From JAGDZR01 sp049115695 (GTDB taxonomy: Bacteria > Bacteroidota > Bacteroidia > Cytophagales > Cyclobacteriaceae), in contig JAGDZR010000022.1 of NCBI GenBank assembly GCA_049115695.1, forward strand, positions 36,049 through 100,048: 64,000 bases of DNA. Direction: 5' to 3'. Made by a program: the position numbers and the translations under genes. The notes beneath the pieces are model-generated. The model had not been told where the DNA came from and made no database searches. It saw only the letters and a list, made by a program, of their open reading frames with translations. Positions 7,948-15,642 of the stretch are shown here, one piece after another (the first letter of the stretch is position 1; the number at the start of each line of letters is the position of its first letter).

Positions 7948-8906
7948 GCCTAATCCTGTCTACCATACTCGTACTAGTTTCGCTGGGAGCGGCCGCCGCG
8001 ATTATTTTATATTTTGTATCTCAAAAATTCAAAGTCGAAGAAGATCCGCGGCTTGAGCAAGTTGAAGGGGCACTACCAGCTACCAATTGTGGTGGGTGTG
8101 GGTTCCCTGGTTGCAGCGCATTTGCAAATGAATTGCTTAAGGCAGATGAAATCGGCAACCTTCATTGTCCTGTTGGAGGCAATGAGGTCATGAAGCAGGT
8201 TGCTGAAATATTAGGCAAAGAAGTCGAAGAAAAAGATCCATTTATTGCAGTAGTAAAATGTGCTGGATCAATTGGCGTTCGACAGCATTTCAACGTTTAT
8301 GACGGTGCTCCCAATTGTTCGATCGCAACCGACTTGTACAGCGGTGAACGAGGATGCGCAGATGGTTGTGTAGGACTTGGCGAGTGTGTAGATGCCTGTG
8401 ACTTTGATGCCATGTACATGGATGAACATACCGGACTACCGGTGGTCATTGAGGACAAATGCACCGCTTGCAACGCATGTGTCAATACCTGTCCAAAAGA
8501 CATCATGGCTTTGTGGCCAAAAGGTAAAAAGGATAGACGCATCTATGTGGCCTGTGTGAATGAGGAAAAAGGAGGATCAGCAAGAAAAGAATGCTCTATG
8601 GCGTGCTCCGGCTGTGCCAAGTGCGCAGACGAGTGTAAATATGATGCGATAACCGTAGAAAATAACCTCGCCAAAATAGATTATGATACCTGCAAGCTTT
8701 GCGGAAAATGTGTGGTTGCCTGCGATGTGCGCAATATAGTTGCTGATCATTTCAAGCCCGAAACGCTGGATAAATTGGCAACCAAACGAGATGCGCGTCT
8801 CGAGAAGGAAAAAGAAGAACGTATTGCTGCTCGAAAGGCAGAAAAAGAAGCAGCTAAGAAAGCCAAAGAGGAAGGAAACACGCAGACAGACAAAACTGAA
8901 GAATAA
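7944..8906 (+). CDS. rnfB: Rnf complex subunit B (iron-sulfur, ferredoxin/flavodoxin-facing)
   Basis: RnfB is the membrane-anchored iron-sulfur subunit that exchanges electrons with soluble ferredoxin or flavodoxin. The 320-residue product has one N-terminal membrane helix (residues about 3-26), the [4Fe-4S] domain CGGCGFPGCSAF with a later CPVGG, then four cysteine clusters: the GCVGLGECVDAC region, CTACNACVNTCP, CSGCAKCADEC and CKLCGKCVVAC. The C-terminal tail of about 45 residues is very rich in Lys, Glu and Ala. The length suits the long, multi-cluster RnfB type of anaerobes and Bacteroidota rather than the short E. coli RsxB. Starts within the rseC stop and ends with a TAATG overlap into rnfC. 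Confidence 0.95.
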   Translation: MSLILSTILVLVSLGAAAAIILYFVSQKFKVEEDPRLEQVEGALPATNCGGCGFPGCSAFANELLKADEIGNLHCPVGGNEVMKQVAEILGKEVEEKDPFIAVVKCAGSIGVRQHFNVYDGAPNCSIATDLYSGERGCADGCVGLGECVDACDFDAMYMDEHTGLPVVIEDKCTACNACVNTCPKDIMALWPKGKKDRRIYVACVNEEKGGSARKECSMACSGCAKCADECKYDAITVENNLAKIDYDTCKLCGKCVVACDVRNIVADHFKPETLDKLATKRDARLEKEKEERIAARKAEKEAAKKAKEEGNTQTDKTEE

Positions 8907-10246
8907 TGCTAAGCCTACTGACCAAATCACTAAAACGATTTCATATCGGAGGAATTCACCCGCCGGAGAATAAACTTTCAGAAGGTGCTGTTATCAAGGA
9001 CCTTGAACTCCCAAAAAGTGTAAATATTCCCATCTCACAGCACATTGGCGCTCCAGCCAAAGTAGTAGTCGAGCGGGGTGACATGGTAAAAGTTGGACAA
9101 GTGATTGCAACGCACGAAGGATTTGTCTCCTCCAACATACATGCATCCGTTTCTGGAAAAGTGGGGAAAATCGATAAGCTGATGGATAGCTCGGGATTTA
9201 AACGTGTAGCCATCAATATCCGCACAAAAGGTGATGATTGGGATGAGAGCGTCGATCGTACTGATACATTGATCAAAGACATCCCCTACTCTAGTGAAGA
9301 AATAGTGAAGAAGATTATGGAAGCGGGTGTTGTTGGACAAGGTGGTGCTGCATTCCCTAGTCATGTTAAGCTTACAGTTCCGGAAGGCAAACACGTTGAT
9401 ACGCTTGTTGTAAATGGTGTGGAATGTGAACCCTATCTAACAGCCGATCACCGGCTCATGCTCGAAAAGCCTCATGAGGTAATGGTAGGCACACAGATTC
9501 TTATGAAGTCATTGGGTGTAAAGCGCGCAATTATTGGGATTGAAAATAATAAGAGAGATGCGATTGACCTGATGTCTGAGATTTCGAATGATTATCCGGG
9601 AATTGAGGTAGAAGCATTGAAAGTGCAATACCCTCAAGGCGGTGAAAAACAATTGATAGAGGCAGTATTGGGAAAGGAAGTTCCATCTGGTGGACTCCCT
9701 GCTGATGTGGGGGTCATCGTGCACAATGTAGGCACAATCTACTCCATGTACCTTGCTGTTCAGAAAAATCAACCTTTGGTAGAGCGTGTTGTAACCGTCA
9801 CTGGATCAGATGTCGCCAAGCCCTCCAATCTTCGCGTGCGCATTGGCACTCCTGTCAACGAACTCATTTACGCAGCTGGTGGCCTGCCAGACAACACCGG
9901 CAAAGTAATCAGTGGTGGACCCATGATGGGCAAGGCACTCAACGACATCACTGTTCCCATCGCAAAGGCCACTTCAGGGATCCTAATGATTCCTGAAGAA
10001 GTGAGTATTCGAGAGAAAGTCTATCCATGTGTCCAATGTGGCAAGTGTATTTCGGTGTGTCCAATGGGACTAGAACCACGACTCCTGATGAATTTAAGTA
10101 TTCATAAAAACCACGAAGAAGCTAAGGCAGAACATGCCATGGACTGCCTGGAATGTGGATCATGTTCCTATATCTGTCCAAGCAATCGACCAATTCTGGA
10201 TTACATCAGGATGAGTAAATCAAAACTTAAAAAGATGGCATCATGA
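8906..10246 (+). CDS. rnfC: Rnf complex subunit C (NADH-facing, FMN and two [4Fe-4S])
   Basis: RnfC carries the NAD(H) site of the Rnf complex at the cytoplasmic face. The 446-residue product starts with the family signature FHIGGIHPPENK, has a barrel-sandwich domain (about 35-100), the nucleotide/FMN-binding GVVGQGGAAFPSHVKL segment (about 136-152), NGVECEPYLTADHRLM, and two C-terminal [4Fe-4S] motifs, CVQCGKCISVCP and CLECGSCSYICP. It lacks the long Ala/Lys-rich C-terminal tail of proteobacterial RsxC. Its start overlaps the rnfB stop by one base and its end overlaps rnfD by 4 bases. Confidence 0.96.
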   Translation: MLSLLTKSLKRFHIGGIHPPENKLSEGAVIKDLELPKSVNIPISQHIGAPAKVVVERGDMVKVGQVIATHEGFVSSNIHASVSGKVGKIDKLMDSSGFKRVAINIRTKGDDWDESVDRTDTLIKDIPYSSEEIVKKIMEAGVVGQGGAAFPSHVKLTVPEGKHVDTLVVNGVECEPYLTADHRLMLEKPHEVMVGTQILMKSLGVKRAIIGIENNKRDAIDLMSEISNDYPGIEVEALKVQYPQGGEKQLIEAVLGKEVPSGGLPADVGVIVHNVGTIYSMYLAVQKNQPLVERVVTVTGSDVAKPSNLRVRIGTPVNELIYAAGGLPDNTGKVISGGPMMGKALNDITVPIAKATSGILMIPEEVSIREKVYPCVQCGKCISVCPMGLEPRLLMNLSIHKNHEEAKAEHAMDCLECGSCSYICPSNRPILDYIRMSKSKLKKMAS

Positions 10247-11238
10247 GCGATATTTTACTAAAAGTAGCCCCCTCTCCCCATGTCCATCAACCTTTAACCA
10301 TTCCTCAAGTAATGAGGGGTGTGATCATTGCCATGATTCCAGCTTTACTGCTGTCTTTCATTTCATTTGGACTTGGAGCAGTCACAGTAACACTTACCGC
10401 TGTGATCAGTTGTATGTTCTTCGAATTCATTATCTCCAAATACTTATTGAAGCAAACCGATACGCTTTGGGATGGATCAGCTGCCCTTACCGGAATTTTA
10501 CTGGCCTTCAATGTTCCTGCTGGATTGCCATGGCACATCGTCGTGATTGGTAGTGCCGTTGCAATGGGGATTGGGAAATTGAGCTTTGGTGGATTAGGAA
10601 ACAATCCATTCAATCCAGCGTTGGTCGGTCGGGTATTCATGCTTGTCTCCTTCCCTGTCGAAATGACCAAATGGCCAGTTTCAAAAATGTCTGGTGTCGA
10701 TGGCACAACAGCTGCCACTCCGCTGGGTCTACTCAAAGAAGGCTTGCGCGAAGGTCAGTCAGTACCTGAACTAATGCAGCAACTTCCATCTTTGCAAGAC
10801 TTGCTTATTGGGTTTCATGGAGGATCAATGGGTGAAATGTCAGCCATTGCCATATTAGTTGGACTAGCATATATGATGTACAAAAAGATCATTACGTGGC
10901 ATGTTCCCATAAGCATTATTACAACCGTTTTAGTCTTCTCGGGTATTTTCTGGCTGATTGATCCATCGCAATATGCAAACCCGGTATTCCACATTTTGAG
11001 TGGAGGGGTTATGCTGGGCGCAGTGTTCATGGCTACAGATTATGTTACTTCTCCCGGCTCTACCAAAGGAATGCTCATATTCGGATTTTTCATTGGCCTA
11101 ATCACAGTCATTATCCGGCTGTTTGGAGCGTACCCGGAAGGAATATCATTTGCAATACTGATCATGAACGCATTTGTCCCCCTAATCGACAAATACACTA
11201 AACCCAGGAAATTTGGAACTAAACAAGCCACATCATGA
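10243..11238 (+). CDS. rnfD: Rnf complex subunit D (flavinylated membrane subunit)
   Basis: RnfD is a multi-helix inner-membrane subunit that holds a covalently bound FMN and takes part in ion translocation. The 331-residue product is strongly hydrophobic with about nine membrane segments. It begins with the conserved APSPHVHQPLTIPQVM and contains GGLGNNPFNPALVGRVF. The flavin attachment region reads DGTTAATPLG (about residues 146-155), where the Thr before PL matches the flavinylated Thr of RnfD/NqrB. Overlaps both neighbours by 4 bases. Confidence 0.95.
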   Translation: MSDILLKVAPSPHVHQPLTIPQVMRGVIIAMIPALLLSFISFGLGAVTVTLTAVISCMFFEFIISKYLLKQTDTLWDGSAALTGILLAFNVPAGLPWHIVVIGSAVAMGIGKLSFGGLGNNPFNPALVGRVFMLVSFPVEMTKWPVSKMSGVDGTTAATPLGLLKEGLREGQSVPELMQQLPSLQDLLIGFHGGSMGEMSAIAILVGLAYMMYKKIITWHVPISIITTVLVFSGIFWLIDPSQYANPVFHILSGGVMLGAVFMATDYVTSPGSTKGMLIFGFFIGLITVIIRLFGAYPEGISFAILIMNAFVPLIDKYTKPRKFGTKQATS

Positions 11239-11807
11239 GTGCAAAGTCTACCCTCCCAAATATGTTTTTGACGCTCCTACTGGTTACGGTAGTTTCTGCG
11301 GTTTCACTTGGATTTATTTACAAGCTCACGGAAGAACCCATCAAGGCTGCCAAAATCGCAAGACAAGTAAAAGCGATTAAGTCGGTACTTCCGGCATTTG
11401 ACAATGATCCCCTTACCGAAGCTCAAAGTATTTTGGCAGGAGCTGATTCCCTTACTATCTATCCAGGAAAAAATCAGGGAGAAAAGGTCGGTTCTGCGGT
11501 TAAAACCTATACTGACAAAGGGTACAGTGGTCGGATTTGGATTATGGTAGGGATTGATATTGAAGGTAATATCCACAACATCCAGGTGCTGGAACACAAA
11601 GAAACTCCCGGATTGGGATCTAAACTATCAGATGACGCCTATGTCGACCAATACATCGGATATAATCCGTCTTCAAAAGATTTCAACGTAACGAAAGACG
11701 GAGGTGAAATAGACGCCATTTCAGGTGCCACAATTTCATCAAAAGCTTTTACAGAAGCCGTTATCCTGGCATTTGATCACATAAAACCTGATAACAATGT
11801 ACAGTAG
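11235..11807 (+). CDS. rnfG: Rnf complex subunit G (FMN-binding, periplasmic)
   Basis: RnfG has one N-terminal membrane anchor (about residues 11-30) and a periplasmic FMN-binding domain. The 190-residue product has the family segment VLEHKETPGLGSKL and the flavinylation motif ISGATISSKAFTEAV near the C-terminus, in which the Thr of SGATISS normally carries FMN through a phosphodiester bond made by ApbE. No apbE gene is in the window, so it must lie elsewhere. Its last 11 bases overlap the start of rnfE. Confidence 0.95.
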   Translation: MSAKSTLPNMFLTLLLVTVVSAVSLGFIYKLTEEPIKAAKIARQVKAIKSVLPAFDNDPLTEAQSILAGADSLTIYPGKNQGEKVGSAVKTYTDKGYSGRIWIMVGIDIEGNIHNIQVLEHKETPGLGSKLSDDAYVDQYIGYNPSSKDFNVTKDGGEIDAISGATISSKAFTEAVILAFDHIKPDNNVQ

Positions 11808-12381
11808 CCTTACCAGTAACCTCACCAAAGGGTTCATCAAGGAAAACCCTGTGTTCGTCCTATTGCTTGGGTTGTGCCCAACGCTGGGCGTAACAACCAC
11901 AGCATTCAATGGGCTTGGCATGGGGCTAGCAACTCTTTTTGTATTGGTCATGTCCAACACAGTAGTGGCAGCCATTCGTGATTTCATTCCTGCCAAGGTT
12001 CGCATACCTTCATTCATTGTAATTATCGCCTCTTTTGTGACCATTGTTGACCTGGTGATGGCAGGGTTCACACCTGAATTGCATGAGCAATTGGGACTAT
12101 TCATTCCGTTAATAGTAGTGAACTGTATCGTATTGGGCAGAGCCGAGTCCTTTGCATCGCGCAACAACATTCTCCCTTCAATGGTTGACGGCCTTGGAAT
12201 GGGATTGGGTTTTACATTCGCTTTGACGATCCTGGGAGCAGTTAGAGAAATTCTTGGAAGCCTTTCACTTTTTGGTTTCGCATTAATAGACGCTGATGGG
12301 ATGATCCTGTTCATTTTGGCACCAGGAGCTTTCATTGCCCTAGGCCTAATCATTGCAGCATTTAACCTAAAATCTAAGTAG
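11797..12381 (+). CDS. rnfE: Rnf complex subunit E
   Basis: The 194-residue hydrophobic protein has six predicted membrane helices and the paired motifs of the RnfA/RnfE/NqrD/NqrE family: NPVFVLLLGLCPTLGVT near the N-terminus and PLIVVNCIVLGRAE near the middle, each with a cysteine that in homologues helps bind an intramembrane iron-sulfur cluster. RnfE pairs with RnfA to form the ion-translocating core. The start at 11797 lies 11 bases inside rnfG and gives the usual N-terminus. Confidence 0.95.
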   Translation: MYSSLTSNLTKGFIKENPVFVLLLGLCPTLGVTTTAFNGLGMGLATLFVLVMSNTVVAAIRDFIPAKVRIPSFIVIIASFVTIVDLVMAGFTPELHEQLGLFIPLIVVNCIVLGRAESFASRNNILPSMVDGLGMGLGFTFALTILGAVREILGSLSLFGFALIDADGMILFILAPGAFIALGLIIAAFNLKSK

Positions 12382-12382
12382 T

Positions 12383-12955
12383 ATGGAATATTTATTGATC
12401 ATCATATCAGCGATTTTTATCAATAATATTGTACTCGCCAGATTCCTTGGAATTTGCCCATTTTTAGGAGTTTCCAAAAATACGTCCACGGCTGTTGGAA
12501 TGGGTGGTGCCGTGCTATTTGTCATGACTGTTGCGACGCTGGTTACATTCCTAATTTATCATTTTGTTTTACTACCATTTAATATAATCTACCTGCAAAC
12601 AGTTGCTTATATTCTGGTGATAGCGTTTCTCGTTCAAGTTGTTGAAATTGTCCTCAAGAAAGTCAGCCCAGACCTCTATCAATCATTAGGTGTATTTCTT
12701 CCTTTAATTACAACTAACTGTGCTATTTTGGGAGTAGCTATATTGGTCATTCAAAATGAATATAATTTAATGGAGAGCATAGTATTTTCAATCGCAAATG
12801 CTGTGGGTTTCACGTTGGCAATAGTTATATTCAGTAGTATTAGAGAACGAATGGATCTACTTGATCTGCCTCCTGCTATGAAAGGGGTGCCAGCTGCATT
12901 GATTGTAGCTGGGATTCTATCAATGGCATTTATGGGATTCTCAGGACTTGTATAA
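12383..12955 (+). CDS. rnfA: Rnf complex subunit A
   Basis: The 190-residue protein is the paralogue of RnfE, with six membrane helices and the motifs NNIVLARFLGICPFLGVS and PLITTNCAILGVA. The cysteines in the two motifs match those that ligate the membrane iron-sulfur cluster in the Rnf/Nqr core. It starts one base after the rnfE stop and its last base is shared with the start of the CBS gene. The subunit order B-C-D-G-E-A is complete, so all six structural genes are present. Confidence 0.95.
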   Translation: MEYLLIIISAIFINNIVLARFLGICPFLGVSKNTSTAVGMGGAVLFVMTVATLVTFLIYHFVLLPFNIIYLQTVAYILVIAFLVQVVEIVLKKVSPDLYQSLGVFLPLITTNCAILGVAILVIQNEYNLMESIVFSIANAVGFTLAIVIFSSIRERMDLLDLPPAMKGVPAALIVAGILSMAFMGFSGLV

Positions 12956-13395
12956 TGCTAAACTACGAGAAAATGAAGCACACCAGCATCCAGGAAATAA
13001 TGACCAGGCAACTCCAAACCATCACTACCAATGATGATGTAATCGATGCTAAACGAATAATGGTTGAAAACAAAATCAGTCATTTACCCGTCCTGCTAGA
13101 TGGACAACTCGTTGGGATCATTAGCAAAAACGACATTGCTCAGGTGGAATTTCTATGCGACTTTATAGGAGAGAAACTTGACAACTCCACAGTCTTTAAG
13201 TCATTGTCGATTCATGAATTGATGGCCAAAAAGGTCGAATCATTAAGTTCGAATAGTACGATTGAAGACGCTGCGCTCATATTTAGTAATTCCAGCTTTC
13301 AGTGTTTACCAATAATAGAAAATGGAAAGATCATCGGCTTGGTCACAACCAAAGATGTTTTCAGATTTCTGAGTGATAAAAAGCTGGAAGCTTAG
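12955..13395 (+). CDS. Tandem CBS-domain protein
   Basis: The 146-residue protein is made of two CBS domains (about residues 8-65 and 78-142), with the typical IMTRQLQTITTNDDV, ISHLPVLLDGQLVGIISKNDI, LPIIENGKIIGLVTTKDV patterns. CBS pairs bind adenine nucleotides (AMP, ATP, SAM or NAD) and report energy state. It is joined to rnfA by a TAATG overlap and closes the operon, so a role in adjusting Rnf or NifJ activity to nucleotide levels is a reasonable inference. Translation may alternatively start at the Met seven residues in (MKHTS). Confidence 0.85.
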   Translation: MLNYEKMKHTSIQEIMTRQLQTITTNDDVIDAKRIMVENKISHLPVLLDGQLVGIISKNDIAQVEFLCDFIGEKLDNSTVFKSLSIHELMAKKVESLSSNSTIEDAALIFSNSSFQCLPIIENGKIIGLVTTKDVFRFLSDKKLEA

Positions 13396-13584
13396 TCATT
13401 GATACGAAACCTCCAATGCTGTTTCTATATCAGTTTTCACCATTTTCTTTAGGCTATTGAGATTTTTCTTGGTTGTAGAGAGCCACATCAGAAAATCTTA
13501 TTTATCACCTCTTCCTTCTTGAAATAAGCACACATCCTTCAACTGCTCGGACCTATTCCATTGCTCGCAATCGGCAAATTGCAT
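13396..13584 (-). pseudogene. Possible decayed small gene, one frame with an internal stop
   Basis: On the minus strand one reading frame gives 28 residues starting MQFADCEQWNRS, a TAA at about 13498-13500, then 33 more residues containing WLSTTKKNLNSLKKMVKTD and a TGA that abuts the stop of the CBS gene. The composition looks protein-like on both sides of the stop, so it may be the relic of a small helical protein. I cannot name a family. It may equally be chance in a 416-base non-coding gap; the rest of the gap shows an inverted repeat and T-rich tracts. Confidence 0.25.
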
Positions 13585-13604
13585 TGTGGATGAAAAGCAT
13601 ATCT

Positions 13605-13660
13605 AATCGTTTCGATCAACTAATTCCTTCGCCTAATCAGCTCACTAAGCGCAAACGATT
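13605..13660. repeat. 8-bp inverted repeat upstream of the ECF sigma gene
   Basis: AATCGTTT at 13605-13612 is matched exactly by AAACGATT at 13653-13660, 40 bases apart. A T-rich tract follows on the plus strand (13670-13676). It lies 150 bases before the sigma gene and 210 bases after the Rnf operon. It could be an operator-like site or a weak terminator; the long spacer argues against a good hairpin. Confidence 0.3.
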
Positions 13661-13811
13661 GCCCTCTTCGTTTTTTGCTTTATCCAGATATTATTCGTGC
13701 TTTTAGGCATTAAATCAATGATTTGAATTAGTCAGAACAAGTAAAATCCCCTGCATGACAGCAATTCGGAAAGCCACTCAAACTCATACACTAGGACAGC
13801 CTGGCATTCCT

Positions 13812-14384
13812 ATGAAGGAATATGTCAGGAGTGATGCTGAAATTTGGAAATCCTTCAAAAAAGGAAACGATGAGGCTTTCATAAAAATCTATGAGCAGTA
13901 CTTCGAGATACTCTATACATACGGATATCAGTTCACCAGAGACAAAGGCCTCATTGAAGACAGTGTTCAGGACCTATTCATATACATTAGAAAAAATCGC
14001 GCTAGTCTGAGCGACACCTCCTCTATCAAGTTTTATCTCTTTAAAGCCCTGAGAAACCGACTGATCAGATCCATTGAGCGGCAAAAAAAAATAGTGCCTT
14101 CAGAGCTTAATGAAGCATTCGATTTTCAAGTAAATATATCTTTTGAAACCAAGCTGATTAAAGCTCAAATTGACGAACAGGCCAAACTGAGTCTACTCAG
14201 GGCGTTTGAAAAACTCTCTCCAAGGCAAAGAGAGATCATCATCTACTATTACTATGAGGAACTTAGCTACGAGCAAATAGCCGATCTCATGGATCTTTCT
14301 AAAGTAAAATATGCCAGAGACCTATTATATCGAGCAATTGACTCCCTCAGGGCTGATGAAATACTAAAATCGCTGCGTTCATAA
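13812..14384 (+). CDS. ECF-type RNA polymerase sigma factor (FecI-like)
   Basis: The 190-residue product shows sigma-70 region 2 (DAEIWKSFKKGNDEAFIKIYEQYF, with VQDLFIYI) and region 4 (LSPRQREIIIYYYYEELSYEQIADLM, a helix-turn-helix). It directs RNA polymerase to a small regulon, normally the adjacent SusC/SusD genes. The start at 13812 gives the usual Bacteroidota N-terminus; an upstream in-frame ATG at 13755 would add 19 residues that look non-conserved. It is followed 79 bases later by fecR, its likely anti-sigma partner. Confidence 0.9.
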   Translation: MKEYVRSDAEIWKSFKKGNDEAFIKIYEQYFEILYTYGYQFTRDKGLIEDSVQDLFIYIRKNRASLSDTSSIKFYLFKALRNRLIRSIERQKKIVPSELNEAFDFQVNISFETKLIKAQIDEQAKLSLLRAFEKLSPRQREIIIYYYYEELSYEQIADLMDLSKVKYARDLLYRAIDSLRADEILKSLRS

Positions 14385-14463
14385 CTCGCATCAATAAAAA
14401 AATCAAAAAAGTTTACGGTTGTTTTTCGAGTCCATGTCTTTGTTAGTTGGATACAATACGTAA

Positions 14464-15501
14464 ATGAAAAAATACGAGCACTACTTGGTTAATGATTTTT
14501 TGAAAGATGAACTCTTTGTAAAATGGGTAAATGAAAAAAATCCTGAGTTGGATCATTTCTGGAATTCCTGGCTATCCAATCACCCTGAACAATCTGATGT
14601 AATTCAGCAATCCAGGGAGATCATTCAGGGAATTGCATACAAGTCGATTCCAGAAATTCCTCAGAAGAAATACAATGAGATTCTTGAAAACGTACTTAAG
14701 AGTGATAATCAGCAACAGGGTCGCTTTGTTTCATTCAAGCTGATCAGTAAGGGTCTGAAGTATGCTGCAGTATTGATACTGGGAATTGGTCTTTCATATT
14801 TTTTATTGGAAGGTGACAAGGCCTCTGATCAAATAGTTGAGGCTAAAGTGGATCAGATCACTAAGGTCACCGAAAGAGGACAAAAACTGTCCTTTGTATT
14901 GGCTGATGGTACAACTGTCAAGCTTAATGCTGGAAGTACGCTCACATTCCCAAGAACATTTAATAATAATCAAAGAGAGATCTACTTACAAGGTGAAGCG
15001 TTTTTTGATGTTGCCAGAGATGAATCCAAACCTTTTGTGATTCATGCCAATGAAATTGATGTAAAAGTACTTGGCACTGCCTTCAATATAAAATCGTACC
15101 AACTGGAAGATTTGATTCAAGTAGCAGTCGCAGAGGGGAAAGTAGCGGTCAACTCCAAAGAAAAAGCCTGGGAAGCAAATACCTCAACGCTTACACAAAA
15201 TCAGGTATTGACCTACACAAAGTCAACCAAAAGTCTTACGACGGAGATTTCAGACATCTATGCCTTCACGGCATGGACTGATAAAACCCTGGTGTTCAAA
15301 GATGCCAGTATAGCGGAGATTACCACTCGACTTGAACGATGGTTTGATGTAGACATTGACGTTGAGTTATCGGATCCCACACCCTGGCAATTTAGTGGAC
15401 AATACCCCAATAAAAGCATTAAACAAGTATTAGAGGGTATTTCCTACAGTACCAATGTTAAGTATAAGATCGAAGAAAATAGCGTAACAATATATGAATG
15501 A
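14464..15501 (+). CDS. FecR-family anti-sigma factor
   Basis: The 345-residue protein has a cytoplasmic N-terminal part (1-98), one membrane helix (about 99-117, YAAVLILGIGLSYFLLEG), a FecR domain (about 130-230, with TVKLNAGSTLTFPRTF and YLQGEAFFDVARDESKPF) and a C-terminal DUF4974 domain (about 275-345). It holds the ECF sigma at the membrane and releases it when the partner TonB receptor signals through its STN domain. The receptor encoded downstream has an STN domain, so the three-part signalling chain is complete here. Confidence 0.93.
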   Translation: MKKYEHYLVNDFLKDELFVKWVNEKNPELDHFWNSWLSNHPEQSDVIQQSREIIQGIAYKSIPEIPQKKYNEILENVLKSDNQQQGRFVSFKLISKGLKYAAVLILGIGLSYFLLEGDKASDQIVEAKVDQITKVTERGQKLSFVLADGTTVKLNAGSTLTFPRTFNNNQREIYLQGEAFFDVARDESKPFVIHANEIDVKVLGTAFNIKSYQLEDLIQVAVAEGKVAVNSKEKAWEANTSTLTQNQVLTYTKSTKSLTTEISDIYAFTAWTDKTLVFKDASIAEITTRLERWFDVDIDVELSDPTPWQFSGQYPNKSIKQVLEGISYSTNVKYKIEENSVTIYE

Positions 15502-15557
15502 AGAACTAAACCAAGCGATGAATATGAATACCAGTTAAGATCCTATCAAAAACAGAT

Positions 15558-15577
15558 ATTGATCCAAAAGGATCAAT
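15558..15577. repeat. Small perfect hairpin between fecR and susC
   Basis: ATTGATCC at 15558-15565 pairs with GGATCAAT at 15570-15577 across an AAAA loop. There is no T-tract after it on either strand, so it is not an obvious terminator. It lies in the 141-base leader of the SusC gene and may affect mRNA stability or translation. Confidence 0.35.
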
Positions 15578-15642
15578 GGACACTCAAAAGAATGCAGAGA
15601 GATGTTTGACGACACAGACTCTACACCCTTTTGAAGTCCTAA

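Noticed and set aside
14385..14463. Bacteroidota-type promoter (TTG ... TAnnTTTG) before fecR
   Set aside because: A TGTCTTTG element is present but no -33 element at correct spacing; not reported as a feature.
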